Source: a beta proteobacterium L13 | GTDB taxonomy: Bacteria > Pseudomonadota > Gammaproteobacteria > Burkholderiales > Chromobacteriaceae | Assembly (NCBI GenBank): GCA_000335715.1 | Contig: AMYZ01000007.1 | Coordinates: forward strand, 111,702 to 175,701 | Direction of reading: 5' to 3' | DNA: 64,000 bases | Shown here: positions 24,972 through 33,893 of the stretch, piece after piece | Position numbering within the stretch: the first letter of the stretch is position 1 | Layout of the letters: every line of letters begins with the position of its first letter | Program-made: the position numbers and the translations under genes | Notes under the pieces: generated by a model | Databases searched by the model: none | The model's input: only the letters and a program-made list of their open reading frames with translations | Told to the model about the DNA's origin: nothing

Positions 24972-26770
24972 CAGCCATTCCTCCGGGCTGGCTGCCGGCA
25001 CTGCCGGCATTGAACCAGCTCAGTACTGCCATCTGGTTTTACCATTTCAGCCAGCAAACCATTGTGTGGGCCAACCTGGCAGCACTCAAGCTATGGGATG
25101 CGCCAGACCTGGAAGCCCTGCAGCAGCGCGACCTGAGCATGAGTAGCGAAGGCGGGCGCTTGCGCCTGCAGGGCTACCAGGCAGCCTTTGCGCGGCAAGA
25201 AACCGTGCGCGAAACCTGGACCATCTACCCGCGAGGCCGGCCAGTGCAGCTGCACTGCAGCTGTGCCCAGCTGGACGTGGCGGTGCCGGAAATCATGCGC
25301 GTAGAAGCCAGCGAGCTGAATTTCGAAACCCAGGTATCGCGCTCGGTAGAAATGCTGCGCCACGTGCGCGAGATGGTGAGCTTGTACGACCTGCACGGCA
25401 ATGTGCTGCTGCGCAACCCGGCCGCGCAGGCCTACTTGCCGCAGGCGGACGATGCGTTTGCGGCCAACCTGCATAGCGCCGCCATCGCCCGCGAGCTGCG
25501 CACCGCGGTATCGGAAAGCCGCTCGGTACGCCGCATTGTGGAAGTCAATCTGGCCGATGGCAGCACCACGCGCCACCAGATGCAGCTGGTAGAAGTGGCC
25601 GACCCGGCCACCGGCGACCCGGCGCTGCTGGTGAGCCAGCACGATGTCGGCGACCGTGAAAAACTGCTGCAGCTGCAGCGCGAGCGCAGCGAGGAGCTGC
25701 AGAGCATTCTGGATGCCCTGCCGCTACCCATGGTGATTTCCGAGCTGGAAGGCGGGCGCATCCGCTACGCCAACCGGCTGGCGATAGAGCTGTACGGCAT
25801 GTGGCTGGGTAGTAGCGGGGACTTGTCGCCCGTTTCGGTGGGTTTGTACGAAAACCCGGAAGATCGCACCCAGTTTCTGGACTTGCTGCAGCTGCAGGGC
25901 ATGGTGTCCGACTTCCAGACCGTGCTGCGCAACCGCCAGCAGCAGCGTTTTGATGCCAGCCTCACCGGCTGCCTGGTGGATTACCGCGGCATCCCCAGCA
26001 TTCTGGTGAGCGTGCTGAATATCTCGCACATCCGCGAGCGCGAGCGTTCGCTGGAAGCCACCTTGCAGCACGAGCGCGAGCTGATGGAAATGCAGCGGCG
26101 TTTTGTCTCCATGGTGTCGCACGAGTACCGCACACCACTGGCGGTGATAGACGGTATCGCCCAGCGCATCCTGCGCAGCCCCGGACAGTTTACCTGCGAC
26201 ATGCTGCACGAGCGCGTGCAGCGTGTGCGCGATATGGTGGCGCACATGGTGACGCTGGCCGATAGCGTGCTGACGCTGAACCGGCTGGAGTCGGACCAGA
26301 TTCGCGTGGAGCACTTGCCGGTACGGCTGCTGCCGCTGCTTAGCGAGCTGGTGGAGCTGAACCAGGCCATTTACCCGGACTGCCATATCGAGCTGGACGC
26401 CCAGGCCGAGGTGGCTTTGCAGGTAGAGGGTGATATGGAGCTGCTGCGGCTGATTTTTTCCAACCTGATCAACAACGCCATCAAGTACTCGCCGCGCTGG
26501 CAGCGTGTGGCGCTGACCCTGCGCCAGGAGAATGACACGGTAAGGGTGTCGGTGCGTGACTGGGGGGTGGGCGTGCCGGAAAGCGAACAGGGCCGGCTGT
26601 TCACGCGGTTTTTCCGTGCCAGTACCGCGCAGGGCATACCCGGTTGCGGCATTGGCCTGGCGCTGGTGAAAGAGCTGGTGCAGATGCACCACGGCAGTAT
26701 CGAGCTGGAAAGTAGCGAGGGTAATGGCGCCATGTTTACCGTGACGCTGCCGCTGCGCCAGCCGGATTAG
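24968..26770 (+). CDS. Cytoplasmic PAS sensor histidine kinase
   Basis: 600 residues without a membrane segment or signal peptide. Two or three PAS-like regions occupy about 1-365 (IWFYHFSQQTIVWANLAALKLW; LYDLHGNVLLRNPA; LDALPLPMVISELEG), followed by HisKA with His385 in MVSHEYRTPLAVID and HATPase (NNAIKYSP, DWGVGVPE, GCGIGLALV). The start overlaps the REC-EAL stop by 4 bases. As the second kinase of the operon it may act on the same receiver domain. Confidence 0.9.
   Translation: MTAIPPGWLPALPALNQLSTAIWFYHFSQQTIVWANLAALKLWDAPDLEALQQRDLSMSSEGGRLRLQGYQAAFARQETVRETWTIYPRGRPVQLHCSCAQLDVAVPEIMRVEASELNFETQVSRSVEMLRHVREMVSLYDLHGNVLLRNPAAQAYLPQADDAFAANLHSAAIARELRTAVSESRSVRRIVEVNLADGSTTRHQMQLVEVADPATGDPALLVSQHDVGDREKLLQLQRERSEELQSILDALPLPMVISELEGGRIRYANRLAIELYGMWLGSSGDLSPVSVGLYENPEDRTQFLDLLQLQGMVSDFQTVLRNRQQQRFDASLTGCLVDYRGIPSILVSVLNISHIRERERSLEATLQHERELMEMQRRFVSMVSHEYRTPLAVIDGIAQRILRSPGQFTCDMLHERVQRVRDMVAHMVTLADSVLTLNRLESDQIRVEHLPVRLLPLLSELVELNQAIYPDCHIELDAQAEVALQVEGDMELLRLIFSNLINNAIKYSPRWQRVALTLRQENDTVRVSVRDWGVGVPESEQGRLFTRFFRASTAQGIPGCGIGLALVKELVQMHHGSIELESSEGNGAMFTVTLPLRQPD
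25459..25470 (-). repeat. Exact copy of AGGTTGGCCGCA (in PAS kinase gene)
   Basis: Coding strand reads Ala-Ala-Asn-Leu. It lies about 890 bases from the copy in the REC-EAL gene. Confidence 0.85.
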
Positions 26771-26798
26771 CCCGCGCCTTGATGATAAAAGACAAACA

Positions 26799-26826
26799 CT
26801 GTTTGCCAGTGCAAACAGGGTTTTTT
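26799..26826 (+). terminator. Terminator of the kinase operon
   Basis: CTGTTTGC (26799-26806) pairs with GCAAACAG (26811-26818), followed by GG and six T. It lies between convergent genes. Confidence 0.8.
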
Positions 26827-26868
26827 ACTGCCGGGCCCCACCCAAACGGGCAGGGGCATGGCGGCGGC

Positions 26869-27438
26869 TTACTCGGCCTTGGCAGCTTCCAGCGCGATGT
26901 TCAGTTTTACATCATCGCTGATGGCTGGCAGGAAGGTTTTCATGCCGAATTCGCTACGCTTGATGGTGGCCACGGCGTTGGCACCCCAGTTTTCAGCACC
27001 GGTCATCGGGTGCTTGGCCTTGGTCACGTTGACCAGCTTCAGGGTCACCGGCTTGGTCACGCCCAGCAGGGTCAGGTTGCCTTTTACCGCAGCCGGCTTG
27101 CCGTTCTTGAACTCAACCGCGGTGGACTTGTAGGTCAGGGTAGGGAATTTTTCCACGTTGAAGAAATCGGCGCTCTTCAGGTGTTTGTCGCGGTCGCCCA
27201 GGAAGGTTTGCAGCGAAGCGGCATCGATGGTGACATCCACGGTGCCGGTTTTGGCAGCTTCATCCACGGTCAGCTTGCCGCTGATCTTGGTGAAGGTGCC
27301 GGCTTGTACCGACAGACCCAGGTGGTTCACTTCGTAGCTGGCGTAGGTGTGGGTGGGGTCGATGTTGTACGACACCGGGGCGGCAAAGGCGGCACCAGCA
27401 GTGGCAAACAGGGCGGCAAACAGGGTGGTACGGATCAT
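26869..27438 (-). CDS. YceI family periplasmic protein, copy 1
   Basis: 189 residues, signal peptide ending AAFAA, then a single YceI lipocalin-like barrel (YNIDPTHTYASYEVNHLGLSV). YceI proteins bind isoprenoid-type lipids and often travel with cytochrome b561. It is the last gene of the marR-cybB-yceI-yceI operon and is 61 bases after copy 2. Precise role unknown. Confidence 0.92.
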   Translation of the reverse strand: MIRTTLFAALFATAGAAFAAPVSYNIDPTHTYASYEVNHLGLSVQAGTFTKISGKLTVDEAAKTGTVDVTIDAASLQTFLGDRDKHLKSADFFNVEKFPTLTYKSTAVEFKNGKPAAVKGNLTLLGVTKPVTLKLVNVTKAKHPMTGAENWGANAVATIKRSEFGMKTFLPAISDDVKLNIALEAAKAE

Positions 27439-27499
27439 TTTCTCTCTCCAGAGTAGGGTGGGGCTATCAGGGCAAATACGTTGGTGCTGAACCCGGGTA

Positions 27500-28045
27500 T
27501 CAGGGGTTGACCAGCACCAGGCGGAATTTCAGGTCTACGTTGTCGGCTACGGTGCCGGTATCACTCCAGCTGCCTTCACCGATCTTGAACGCCAGGCGCG
27601 AGATCGGCAGCGTGCCGTCCACAGTAAGGGTCTTGCCCTGGGCGGTAGCGGTAAACGGGGCGCTGACGTCACGGCTGATGCCTTTCAGGGTCAGCTTGCC
27701 GTTGACCTGGTAACGGTTGTTACCCAGAGACTTCATGCTGGTAGACACGAAGCGCGCTTGCGGGAACTGGGCGGCGTTGAACCATTCCTTTTTGCGTGCT
27801 TCGGCGCTGGCCTCGCCGGTGGGTAGTGCAATGCTGGCCACGTCGATGCTGATGTCGGCTTTGCCGGTTTCTGCTTGCGCCGGGTTGAAGTCCACGTTGG
27901 CCGCAAACTTCTTGAAGCTGCCGGACATCGGCACGCCCATCTGTTTCAGGGTAAAGGCCAGCTGGCTCTTGGTCAGATCTACCGGCTGGGCAAAGGCTGG
28001 CGCTGCGAGCAGGGCAGCCAGGGGCAGAAGCAGTGCTTTTTTCAT
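27500..28045 (-). CDS. YceI family periplasmic protein, copy 2
   Basis: 181 residues with signal peptide (ALLLPLAALLAAPAFA) and a divergent YceI barrel (SQLAFTLKQMGVPMSGSFKKF). The two copies differ strongly, so this is an old duplication within an operon. It starts 31 bases after the cytochrome b561 gene. Confidence 0.9.
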   Translation of the reverse strand: MKKALLLPLAALLAAPAFAQPVDLTKSQLAFTLKQMGVPMSGSFKKFAANVDFNPAQAETGKADISIDVASIALPTGEASAEARKKEWFNAAQFPQARFVSTSMKSLGNNRYQVNGKLTLKGISRDVSAPFTATAQGKTLTVDGTLPISRLAFKIGEGSWSDTGTVADNVDLKFRLVLVNP

Positions 28046-28076
28046 GGGTGGGTTCCTGTGTGTGTGCCGCGCAGGC

Positions 28077-28613
28077 TTAGCCGCGCAGGCTCATGCGGCT
28101 CAGCAGGCCGTCCTTGTCGATGAAGTGGTGTTTCAGTGCCGCCGCTACGTGGCCCAGTACCGCCAGTAACAACAGGGTATTGAGCGCGCCGTGTAGCTGG
28201 CCCAGTTGCGGTGCCAGCTCGGGGTTGGCCGCAATCAGGTCGGGTACTTGCCACAGGCCGAACATCACCACGGGGATGCCGTAGGCCGAGCTCATCAGCC
28301 AGCCGGACAGCGGGATGGCGATCATCAGCACGTACAGCAGCAGGTGGCCGGCGTGCGCCACCAGGCGGGCTGCGGGTGACATGCTGGCCGGCAGTGCCGG
28401 TGCGCCCTTGGCCAGACGCACCAGAATGCGCACCACCACCAGTGCCAGTACGGCCATGCCGGCCCACTTGTGGTAGCTGATCAGCTGGAATTTGGCCGGT
28501 GACAGCGGCAGGCTGTGCACGTATTTGCCAAAGGCGAAAGTACAGACCATCAGCAGGGCCATCAGGCTGTGCAGCATGATTTGCACGGGGTGGTAACGGT
28601 TGGCTTGCTTCAT
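28077..28613 (-). CDS. Cytochrome b561 family protein
   Basis: 178 residues with four hydrophobic segments and the family's histidine haem ligands (HSLMALLM, HKWAGMAVL, HAGHLLLYV, HGALNTLLLL). Inner-membrane dihaem electron carrier, accepting from quinol. The start overlaps the marR stop by 4 bases, and the YceI proteins follow, an arrangement known from yceJ-yceI of E. coli. Confidence 0.92.
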   Translation of the reverse strand: MKQANRYHPVQIMLHSLMALLMVCTFAFGKYVHSLPLSPAKFQLISYHKWAGMAVLALVVVRILVRLAKGAPALPASMSPAARLVAHAGHLLLYVLMIAIPLSGWLMSSAYGIPVVMFGLWQVPDLIAANPELAPQLGQLHGALNTLLLLAVLGHVAAALKHHFIDKDGLLSRMSLRG

Positions 28614-29068
28614 TCGGCTGGCTCCAGTTTCTGGCCGATGGCGGCGCGCAGTGCGGCCAACATGGCGATGTGTTGGTTCAGGCTGGCGTCGTCCAGGTGG
28701 GCAAACGCTTCGCCGCAGTGGCTTACTACATCAGGAAAGGCGCTATCGAATACCGCTTCTCCTGCCGGGGTCAGTGCAACAAACAGGCTGCGCCGGTCGT
28801 GCTCTGGCACGGTGCGGCTAATCAGGCCTTTGTCCAGCAGCCGGTCCAGGACGCCGGTCAGCGTGCCTTTGGTAATCAGCGTGCGCTCCGATAGCTCGCG
28901 GCAGCTCATGCCGGGGGTGTTGCCCAGCGTGGCAATGACATCGAACTGCGCGTGTGTCAGGCCGTGTTGCTTGATGCGCTGGCTGCTGAGCTGCTCGAAC
29001 GCCTGGTAAGTACGTACCAGTTCGCGTACCAAAGGTATCGAGCGGTGTTGGCCGGGCTGGTCTGGCAT
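28610..29068 (-). CDS. MarR family transcription regulator
   Basis: 152 residues with the winged-helix core (THAQFDVIATLGN, RELSERTLITKGTLTGVLDRL, DRRSLFVALTPAG). ATG at 29068 is preferred over 29128 because GGAGACA precedes it. As first gene of the operon it probably controls the cytochrome b561 and YceI genes and itself. The palindrome at 29109-29118 is a likely operator. No cysteine sits in the sensing region typical of OhrR, so a redox-cysteine mechanism is not evident. Confidence 0.92.
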   Translation of the reverse strand: MPDQPGQHRSIPLVRELVRTYQAFEQLSSQRIKQHGLTHAQFDVIATLGNTPGMSCRELSERTLITKGTLTGVLDRLLDKGLISRTVPEHDRRSLFVALTPAGEAVFDSAFPDVVSHCGEAFAHLDDASLNQHIAMLAALRAAIGQKLEPAE

Positions 29069-29108
29069 GCCTGTGTCTCCGAGTAAGTTGTGATTAGGAT
29101 AGTTCCAG

Positions 29109-29118
29109 TTAGTACTAA
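29109..29118. promoter_or_regulatory. Palindrome upstream of marR, candidate operator
   Basis: TTAGTACTAA is a perfect 10-base palindrome located 40 bases upstream of the marR start in an AT-rich stretch. MarR proteins bind such short palindromes over their own promoter. Binding is inferred. Confidence 0.45.
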
Positions 29119-29302
29119 ATAAAATCAAGCTTTTTTGTAAATCTTATTCAGCAATTCTGAACTGTATAGGGTTACGCTGGTGTGACGGTGAGCGGGCGGG
29201 TGGGGTGGCTGGCCGTGCGCTGGTACGCCGGCTGGTTTTGACAAGGTGCAGCGGTAAAGGGATACACGGTGTAACCCCCGCCGGCTGGCGGGGGCAGGAT
29301 GG

Positions 29303-30283
29303 CTAGGCTGCCGGGGTGCTGCGCTGGGCCCGCTCTTCGCGCGGGGTAATGCCGAAGTGGCTGCGGTAGGTGCTGGAAAAGTGCGGCCCGCTGGAGAAGC
29401 CGCAAGCTAGGCCGATCTGCACAATGGACTTGCTGGTTTGCTGTAATAGCTGTCTGGCGCGGCTAAGGCGCAGTTCCAGATAGTATTTCGAAGGCACGGT
29501 ACCCAGGTGCTGCTTGAACAGCCGCTCCAGCTGGCGACGCGATACCCCCACGTAATAGGCGATATCGTCGGTGGTCAGCGGCTCTTCGATATTGGCTTCC
29601 ATCAGGCTTACCGCCTCGGTCAGCTTGGGCTGGCTGCCGCCGATGCGGGTGGCCAGCGGGATGCGCTGGCGCTCGCTACCGGGGCGCAGGCGCTCCATGC
29701 TGAACACCTCGGACAGCGTGGCGACAAACTCCTGCCCCAGGTTGGCCGCCACCAGCGCCATCATGAAATCGAAGGTGGCTGCGCCGCCTGCGCTGGTCAG
29801 CCGGTTGCCATCCAGTTCAAAAAGATTGGATGACACGATGACATCAGGAAACTCGTCGGTCAGGCGGCTGATCTCTTGCCAGTGGATGGTGGCGCGATGG
29901 CCTGCCAGCAGGCCGGCACGCGCCAGCCAGTAGCTGCCGCAGCCTATGCCGACCAGCTGGGTATGGTCGGACAGCTGGCTGCTGATGGCTTTGCCCAGCT
30001 CGTCGGCCGATACGTCAATGCCGACTTCATCAGCCAGTACCACCAGCACGTCCAGCTTGGGGGCGTGCGCCAGCGGCAGGTCTACCGGCATGCGCATGCC
30101 ATTGCTCAGGGTGACCATTTCACCGCTCAGCGAGAGTGGCAAGAACTCGTAAGCGCGGCGTTCTGCCAGCTGGTTGGCGCGGGTGAGCACTTCGGTAGCA
30201 ATGGCAAGGTCTGCCATCGAGGCATGGGGCAGTAGCAGGAAGCCGAAGCGAACGGGTTTGTGATGTGGGGCGATATTGACCAT
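29303..30283 (-). CDS. argR: AraC-type arginine regulator ArgR (Pseudomonas type)
   Basis: 326 residues: DJ-1/PfpI-like N-terminal domain (about 12-180, GFLLLPHASMADLAIATEVL, GIGCGSYWLARAGLL) and a C-terminal AraC helix-turn-helix (about 225-320, DDIAYYVGVSRRQLERLFKQHLG). This is the make-up of Pseudomonas aeruginosa ArgR, which senses arginine and activates aot and gdhB. It follows aotP exactly as in Pseudomonas, although a strong terminator lies between, so it has its own promoter. ATG at 30283 excludes a non-homologous 48-residue extension. Confidence 0.88.
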   Translation of the reverse strand: MVNIAPHHKPVRFGFLLLPHASMADLAIATEVLTRANQLAERRAYEFLPLSLSGEMVTLSNGMRMPVDLPLAHAPKLDVLVVLADEVGIDVSADELGKAISSQLSDHTQLVGIGCGSYWLARAGLLAGHRATIHWQEISRLTDEFPDVIVSSNLFELDGNRLTSAGGAATFDFMMALVAANLGQEFVATLSEVFSMERLRPGSERQRIPLATRIGGSQPKLTEAVSLMEANIEEPLTTDDIAYYVGVSRRQLERLFKQHLGTVPSKYYLELRLSRARQLLQQTSKSIVQIGLACGFSSGPHFSSTYRSHFGITPREERAQRSTPAA

Positions 30284-30408
30284 ATCCGGTAGCCGGGTGC
30301 TCCAGGTGCTGTAGCAGCGGGGTGAATCAAGCGCGCATTGTGTCGTGCTTGCAGGTGGCAGGCAATATGCAGCCGTATAAAAACTGCGTGCTTTTCCGGC
30401 ATGCCTGT

Positions 30409-30450
30409 AAAAAACGGCGCCATGCAAACGTTGTAGCTTGCATGGCGCCG
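30409..30450 (-). terminator. Terminator after aotP
   Basis: Perfect 13-bp arms (30415-30427 and 30438-30450; TTGCATGGCGCCG type) with a 10-base loop, followed on the minus strand by TTTTTT. It ends the aot operon before argR. Confidence 0.85.
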
Positions 30451-30469
30451 GTAGATCAAGCCAGACGCG

Positions 30470-31252
30470 TTATTTCAGGCTGCCGGACAGGAACTGCGCC
30501 AGGCGTTCGCTCTTGGGCTGCGCCAGTACTTCGCGCGGGTTGCCTTGCTCTTCGATACGGCCCTGGTGCAGGAAGATCACGTGGTTGGACACCTCGCGGG
30601 CAAAGCCCATTTCGTGGGTTACCACTACCATGGTACGGCCTTCTTTTGCCAGGTCTTGCATCACGCGCAGTACTTCGCCTACCAGTTCCGGGTCCAGCGC
30701 CGAGGTCGGCTCGTCGAACAGCATCACTTCCGGCTCCATGGCCAGCGCACGGGCAATGGCCACACGCTGCTGCTGGCCGCCGGACATGTGCGACGGGTAT
30801 TTGTCTTCCACGCCTTTGAGGCCAACCTTGTCCAGGTACTTGCGGGCACGGGCGATGGCTTCGTCCTTCGGCACGCCCAGTACGTGCACCGGCGCTTCGA
30901 TGATGTTTTCCAGCACCGTCATGTGCGCCCACAGGTTGAAGTGCTGGAACACCATGGCCAGCTTGGTGCGGATGCGCGCCAGCTGTTTCTGGTCGGCCGC
31001 TTTCAGCGCGCCGTTACGCTTGTCCGTAGTCAGCGCCAGCTGTTCGCCGGTGACGGCAATGCTGCCGCTATTGGGCTGCTCCAGCATGTTGATACAGCGC
31101 AGGAAGGTACTTTTGCCGGAGCCGGACGAGCCGATGATGCTGATCACGTCGCCCGCATGGGCGGTCAGCGATACGCCTTTGAGGACTTCGTGGCTGCCGT
31201 AGCTTTTGTGCAGGTCCTGCACTTGCAGTTTGATATTGGGTGTCTGGTTCAT
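30470..31252 (-). CDS. aotP: Arginine/ornithine ABC transporter ATPase AotP
   Basis: 260 residues: Walker [10 protein letters not shown], signature [15 protein letters not shown], Walker [16 protein letters not shown]-loop [12 protein letters not shown]. Polar amino-acid uptake class. ATG at 31252 overlaps the aotO stop by 4 bases. Last gene of aotJ..QMOP. Confidence 0.94.
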   Translation of the reverse strand: MNQTPNIKLQVQDLHKSYGSHEVLKGVSLTAHAGDVISIIGSSGSGKSTFLRCINMLEQPNSGSIAVTGEQLALTTDKRNGALKAADQKQLARIRTKLAMVFQHFNLWAHMTVLENIIEAPVHVLGVPKDEAIARARKYLDKVGLKGVEDKYPSHMSGGQQQRVAIARALAMEPEVMLFDEPTSALDPELVGEVLRVMQDLAKEGRTMVVVTHEMGFAREVSNHVIFLHQGRIEEQGNPREVLAQPKSERLAQFLSGSLK

Positions 31253-32376
31253 GCTGAGAGCAACTTTCCGGTTTTGAAGGCCTCGGCGCTGGCAACTTTG
31301 GCCAGCCACTGGCCTGCAGTAGCGTAATGACGGCTGTCGGTGGCGTACAGCATGCCGGCGCGGTGGGCGCGCAGCGCGGTAACGCGGTCGTTTATCGGGT
31401 CGATCACATCGGCCAGGTGCTGGCCGCTTTCTACCAGGGTGCCGGGCTGCACGTAGTAGTGCACTACGCCGGCGTGCGGGGCGAGCAGGCTTTCCGAGCC
31501 GGCCAGCGGGGTGGCCGGGTAGACCAGCGCGGGTAGCGGCGGGGCCTCACCACGGATGATGCCGCGGTGGCTCAGGAAGGCCAGCAGCCGGTCGGCATCG
31601 CCGGCGGCCAGCTCGTGGCTCACATCAGCCTGGCCGCGCAGCTCTACGGTAACCGATAGGCAGGCCATGTCGATGGCGGCGTCCAGGCCGGCATCGCGCA
31701 CCAGGTCGCGTAGCTGCCACCATAGCTGGCTGCAGGCTTCGTCGAACGGGTTGTCGCCCGAGTCTTCTGCCAGCAGTGTGGCGGCGGCGCCCAGGTAGCG
31801 CGCCAGCGGCTCGCACTGCGGCCACAGCGGGGTGCCGGTATACAGGTGCAGGGCGGCGTCCAGGTCGCAGTGCAGGTCCAGTACCACGTCCGCGTCGCAG
31901 GCCAGCAGCATCAGCGTTTTGCGCTGCGAGGCCAGCTCGCTGGCCGGCTCGATAGCCGCCACCATGCTGCGCAAGTGCTCGCGTACCAGGCGGGTGTTGG
32001 CCGCAGCGTCCGGGCCCAGCTGCTCGCGCAGCTGTTCGAACAGCTGGCGGGCAAAGGCGGGGTAGTGGCGGTTGAAGTTCTGGCCGCTACCCAGCTCGAA
32101 ACGCCCCAGGGCCACGCCGTTCAGGTTCTGGTCCAGGCCGATGGGGTTGGCCACCGGCACCAGCACGATTTCGCCGGCAATGCGGCCCTCGGCTTCCAGT
32201 GCGGCCAACCTTTGCTTCAGGTGCCAGGCGGTCAGCATGCCGGGCAGCTCGTCAGCGTGCAGGCTGGCCTGGATGTAGACCTTTTCGCCCAGGCCAGGCT
32301 GGCCATAGTGAAAGCTGCAGATGCTGCGCCCGGTAGTGAGGCTGGGCGACAGCAAGGGGTGATCTATGCGTTGCAT
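31249..32376 (-). CDS. aotO: AotO, succinylglutamate desuccinylase/aspartoacylase-like protein
   Basis: 375 residues of the M14-like zinc deacylase family. The zinc motif HADELPG (residues 40-46) and downstream [11 protein letters not shown] are visible, so catalytic function is possible. It sits inside the aot operon between permease and ATPase genes, as in Pseudomonas, where it is not needed for transport. Possibly it removes acyl groups from imported arginine or ornithine derivatives. Contains one AGGTTGGCCGCA copy. Confidence 0.85.
   Translation of the reverse strand: MQRIDHPLLSPSLTTGRSICSFHYGQPGLGEKVYIQASLHADELPGMLTAWHLKQRLAALEAEGRIAGEIVLVPVANPIGLDQNLNGVALGRFELGSGQNFNRHYPAFARQLFEQLREQLGPDAAANTRLVREHLRSMVAAIEPASELASQRKTLMLLACDADVVLDLHCDLDAALHLYTGTPLWPQCEPLARYLGAAATLLAEDSGDNPFDEACSQLWWQLRDLVRDAGLDAAIDMACLSVTVELRGQADVSHELAAGDADRLLAFLSHRGIIRGEAPPLPALVYPATPLAGSESLLAPHAGVVHYYVQPGTLVESGQHLADVIDPINDRVTALRAHRAGMLYATDSRHYATAGQWLAKVASAEAFKTGKLLSA
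32200..32211 (-). repeat. Exact copy of AGGTTGGCCGCA (in aotO)
   Basis: Read in frame as AGG TTG GCC GCA (Arg-Leu-Ala-Ala). Confidence 0.85.
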
Positions 32377-32385
32377 GGCGGCTCC

Positions 32386-33117
32386 TTAGTGCTTGCGCGG
32401 GGCCAGGTAGGCCAGCCAGCGGCGCTCGGCCAGCTTGAACAGCCACACGAAGCCAAAGGTCAGTACCAGGTAGAAGCAGGCCACGGTAATGAAGGGCTCG
32501 AACGGCATATAGGTATCGCTGAACACGCGGCGGGCTACGCCAGTCAGGTCGGCCAGGGTTACCAGGCCGGCTACCGAGGTGGACTGCATCATCATCACCA
32601 CTTCGTTGCTGTAGGCCGGCAGGGCGCGGCGCAGCGCAGACGGGATCACGATACGGCGCATCATCAGCCATTTGCTCATGCCCATGGCTTTGGCCGCTTC
32701 GATCTCGCCATAGTGGGTATTGCGGATCTGGCCGGCGATGATTTCGGTGGTGTAGGCGGCGGTGTTCAGCGTAAAGGCCAGGATGGCGCAGGCGTAAGCC
32801 TCGCGCAGGTATTCCCACGCCCAGCTATCGCGTACCCAGTCAAACTGCGACAGGCCGTAATAGATGATGAACAGCTGTACCAGCAGCGGCGTGCCACGGA
32901 AGACATAGGTGTACAGCCACACCAGGCTGGACGCCACGCGGTTTTTCGAGACGCGCATCAGCGCCAGCGGTACCGCCAGCAGCAGGCCGCAGGCCAGCGA
33001 CAGGAACAGCAGCTCCAGCGTCAGCTGCAGGCCGTCGCTGGTAGACATCATCGGTGCGCCGTCGGCCCCGCCCAGAAAGGCGGGGAGTTTTTCCACGATC
33101 AGGTTGAAGTCGATCAT
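32386..33117 (-). CDS. aotM: Arginine/ornithine ABC transporter permease AotM
   Basis: 243 residues, about five membrane segments and the amino-acid permease motif EAAKAMGMSKWLMMRRIVIPSA (split around residue 145), which contacts AotP. Overlaps aotQ by 4 bases; 9 bases before aotO. Confidence 0.93.
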   Translation of the reverse strand: MIDFNLIVEKLPAFLGGADGAPMMSTSDGLQLTLELLFLSLACGLLLAVPLALMRVSKNRVASSLVWLYTYVFRGTPLLVQLFIIYYGLSQFDWVRDSWAWEYLREAYACAILAFTLNTAAYTTEIIAGQIRNTHYGEIEAAKAMGMSKWLMMRRIVIPSALRRALPAYSNEVVMMMQSTSVAGLVTLADLTGVARRVFSDTYMPFEPFITVACFYLVLTFGFVWLFKLAERRWLAYLAPRKH

Positions 33118-33803
33118 AGTTCGGTCTCCCGTACGCCCAGCGAGTAGCGTTTCTCCAGGCGTTTGAGGGCAAAGTCGGACACGCTGGTAATGGCCAGGAA
33201 GATCAGGCCCACCACGGCGTACACGGTAAACGGTTCCTGGGTGATGGATTTGGCGGTGTCGGCGCGGTACATCACGTCATTCAGGCCGATCACCGACACC
33301 AGAGCGGTGGATTTCACCAGCACCAGCCAGTTATTGGAAAAGCTGGGCAGGGCAAAGCGCACCATCTGCGGGAAGGTAATGCGCAGAAACACGCGCAGCG
33401 GGCTCATGCCGTAGGCCAGGCCGGCTTCCATCTGCCCCTTCGGTACCGCCATGATGGCGCCACGGAAGGTTTCGGTCATATAGGCACCGAAGATGAAGCC
33501 GATGGTCATCACACCGGCAAAAAAGGAGTTGATCTCCGGTGCCGGCCAGCCCATGCGGGTACAGAAATCGTTGATCAGCATCTGGCCGCCAAAGAACAGC
33601 AGCAGCATCCACACCAGGTCGGGTACGCCCCGCACCACGGTGGAATACAGCTCAGCCAGCCAGACCAGCGGTTTGGAGGGCGCCATCTTGAACATGGCGC
33701 CAATCAGCCCCAGCACCACCGACACCAGCAGCGATGCCACGGCAACCTGCAGTGTCAGTATGGTGCCTTCCAGAATGCTGGGTAGGTAACCCTGTAGAAA
33801 CAT
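33114..33803 (-). CDS. aotQ: Arginine/ornithine ABC transporter permease AotQ
   Basis: 229 residues, about five membrane segments, EAA-type loop MEAGLAYGMSPLRVFLRITFPQ (split) near residue 125. ATG at 33803 gives the usual N-terminus MFLQGYLPSILEG; an upstream frame to 33845 runs into a hairpin and has no family support. Partner of AotM. Confidence 0.93.
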   Translation of the reverse strand: MFLQGYLPSILEGTILTLQVAVASLLVSVVLGLIGAMFKMAPSKPLVWLAELYSTVVRGVPDLVWMLLLFFGGQMLINDFCTRMGWPAPEINSFFAGVMTIGFIFGAYMTETFRGAIMAVPKGQMEAGLAYGMSPLRVFLRITFPQMVRFALPSFSNNWLVLVKSTALVSVIGLNDVMYRADTAKSITQEPFTVYAVVGLIFLAITSVSDFALKRLEKRYSLGVRETEL

Positions 33804-33837
33804 TGTTTTACTCCATCGTTCCTGCTTGATGTGGCAG

Positions 33838-33861
33838 GCGGCCAACCTGGGGTTGGCCGCA
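33838..33861. repeat. Inverted pair of the uptake-like motif between binding protein and permease genes
   Basis: GCGGCCAACC (33838-33847) and GGTTGGCCGC (33851-33860) form a perfect 10-bp hairpin with a 3-base loop. It separates the second binding-protein gene from aotQ and could reduce read-through, though no U-run follows. Confidence 0.75.
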
Positions 33862-33893
33862 CGTTTTGCCAGACGGCGGGTGTTATGTGCTGC

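Noticed and set aside
33803..33845. Extension of aotQ to a start at 33845
   Set aside because: The extra residues lie in the motif hairpin and have no permease homology; ATG 33803 gives the standard N-terminus.
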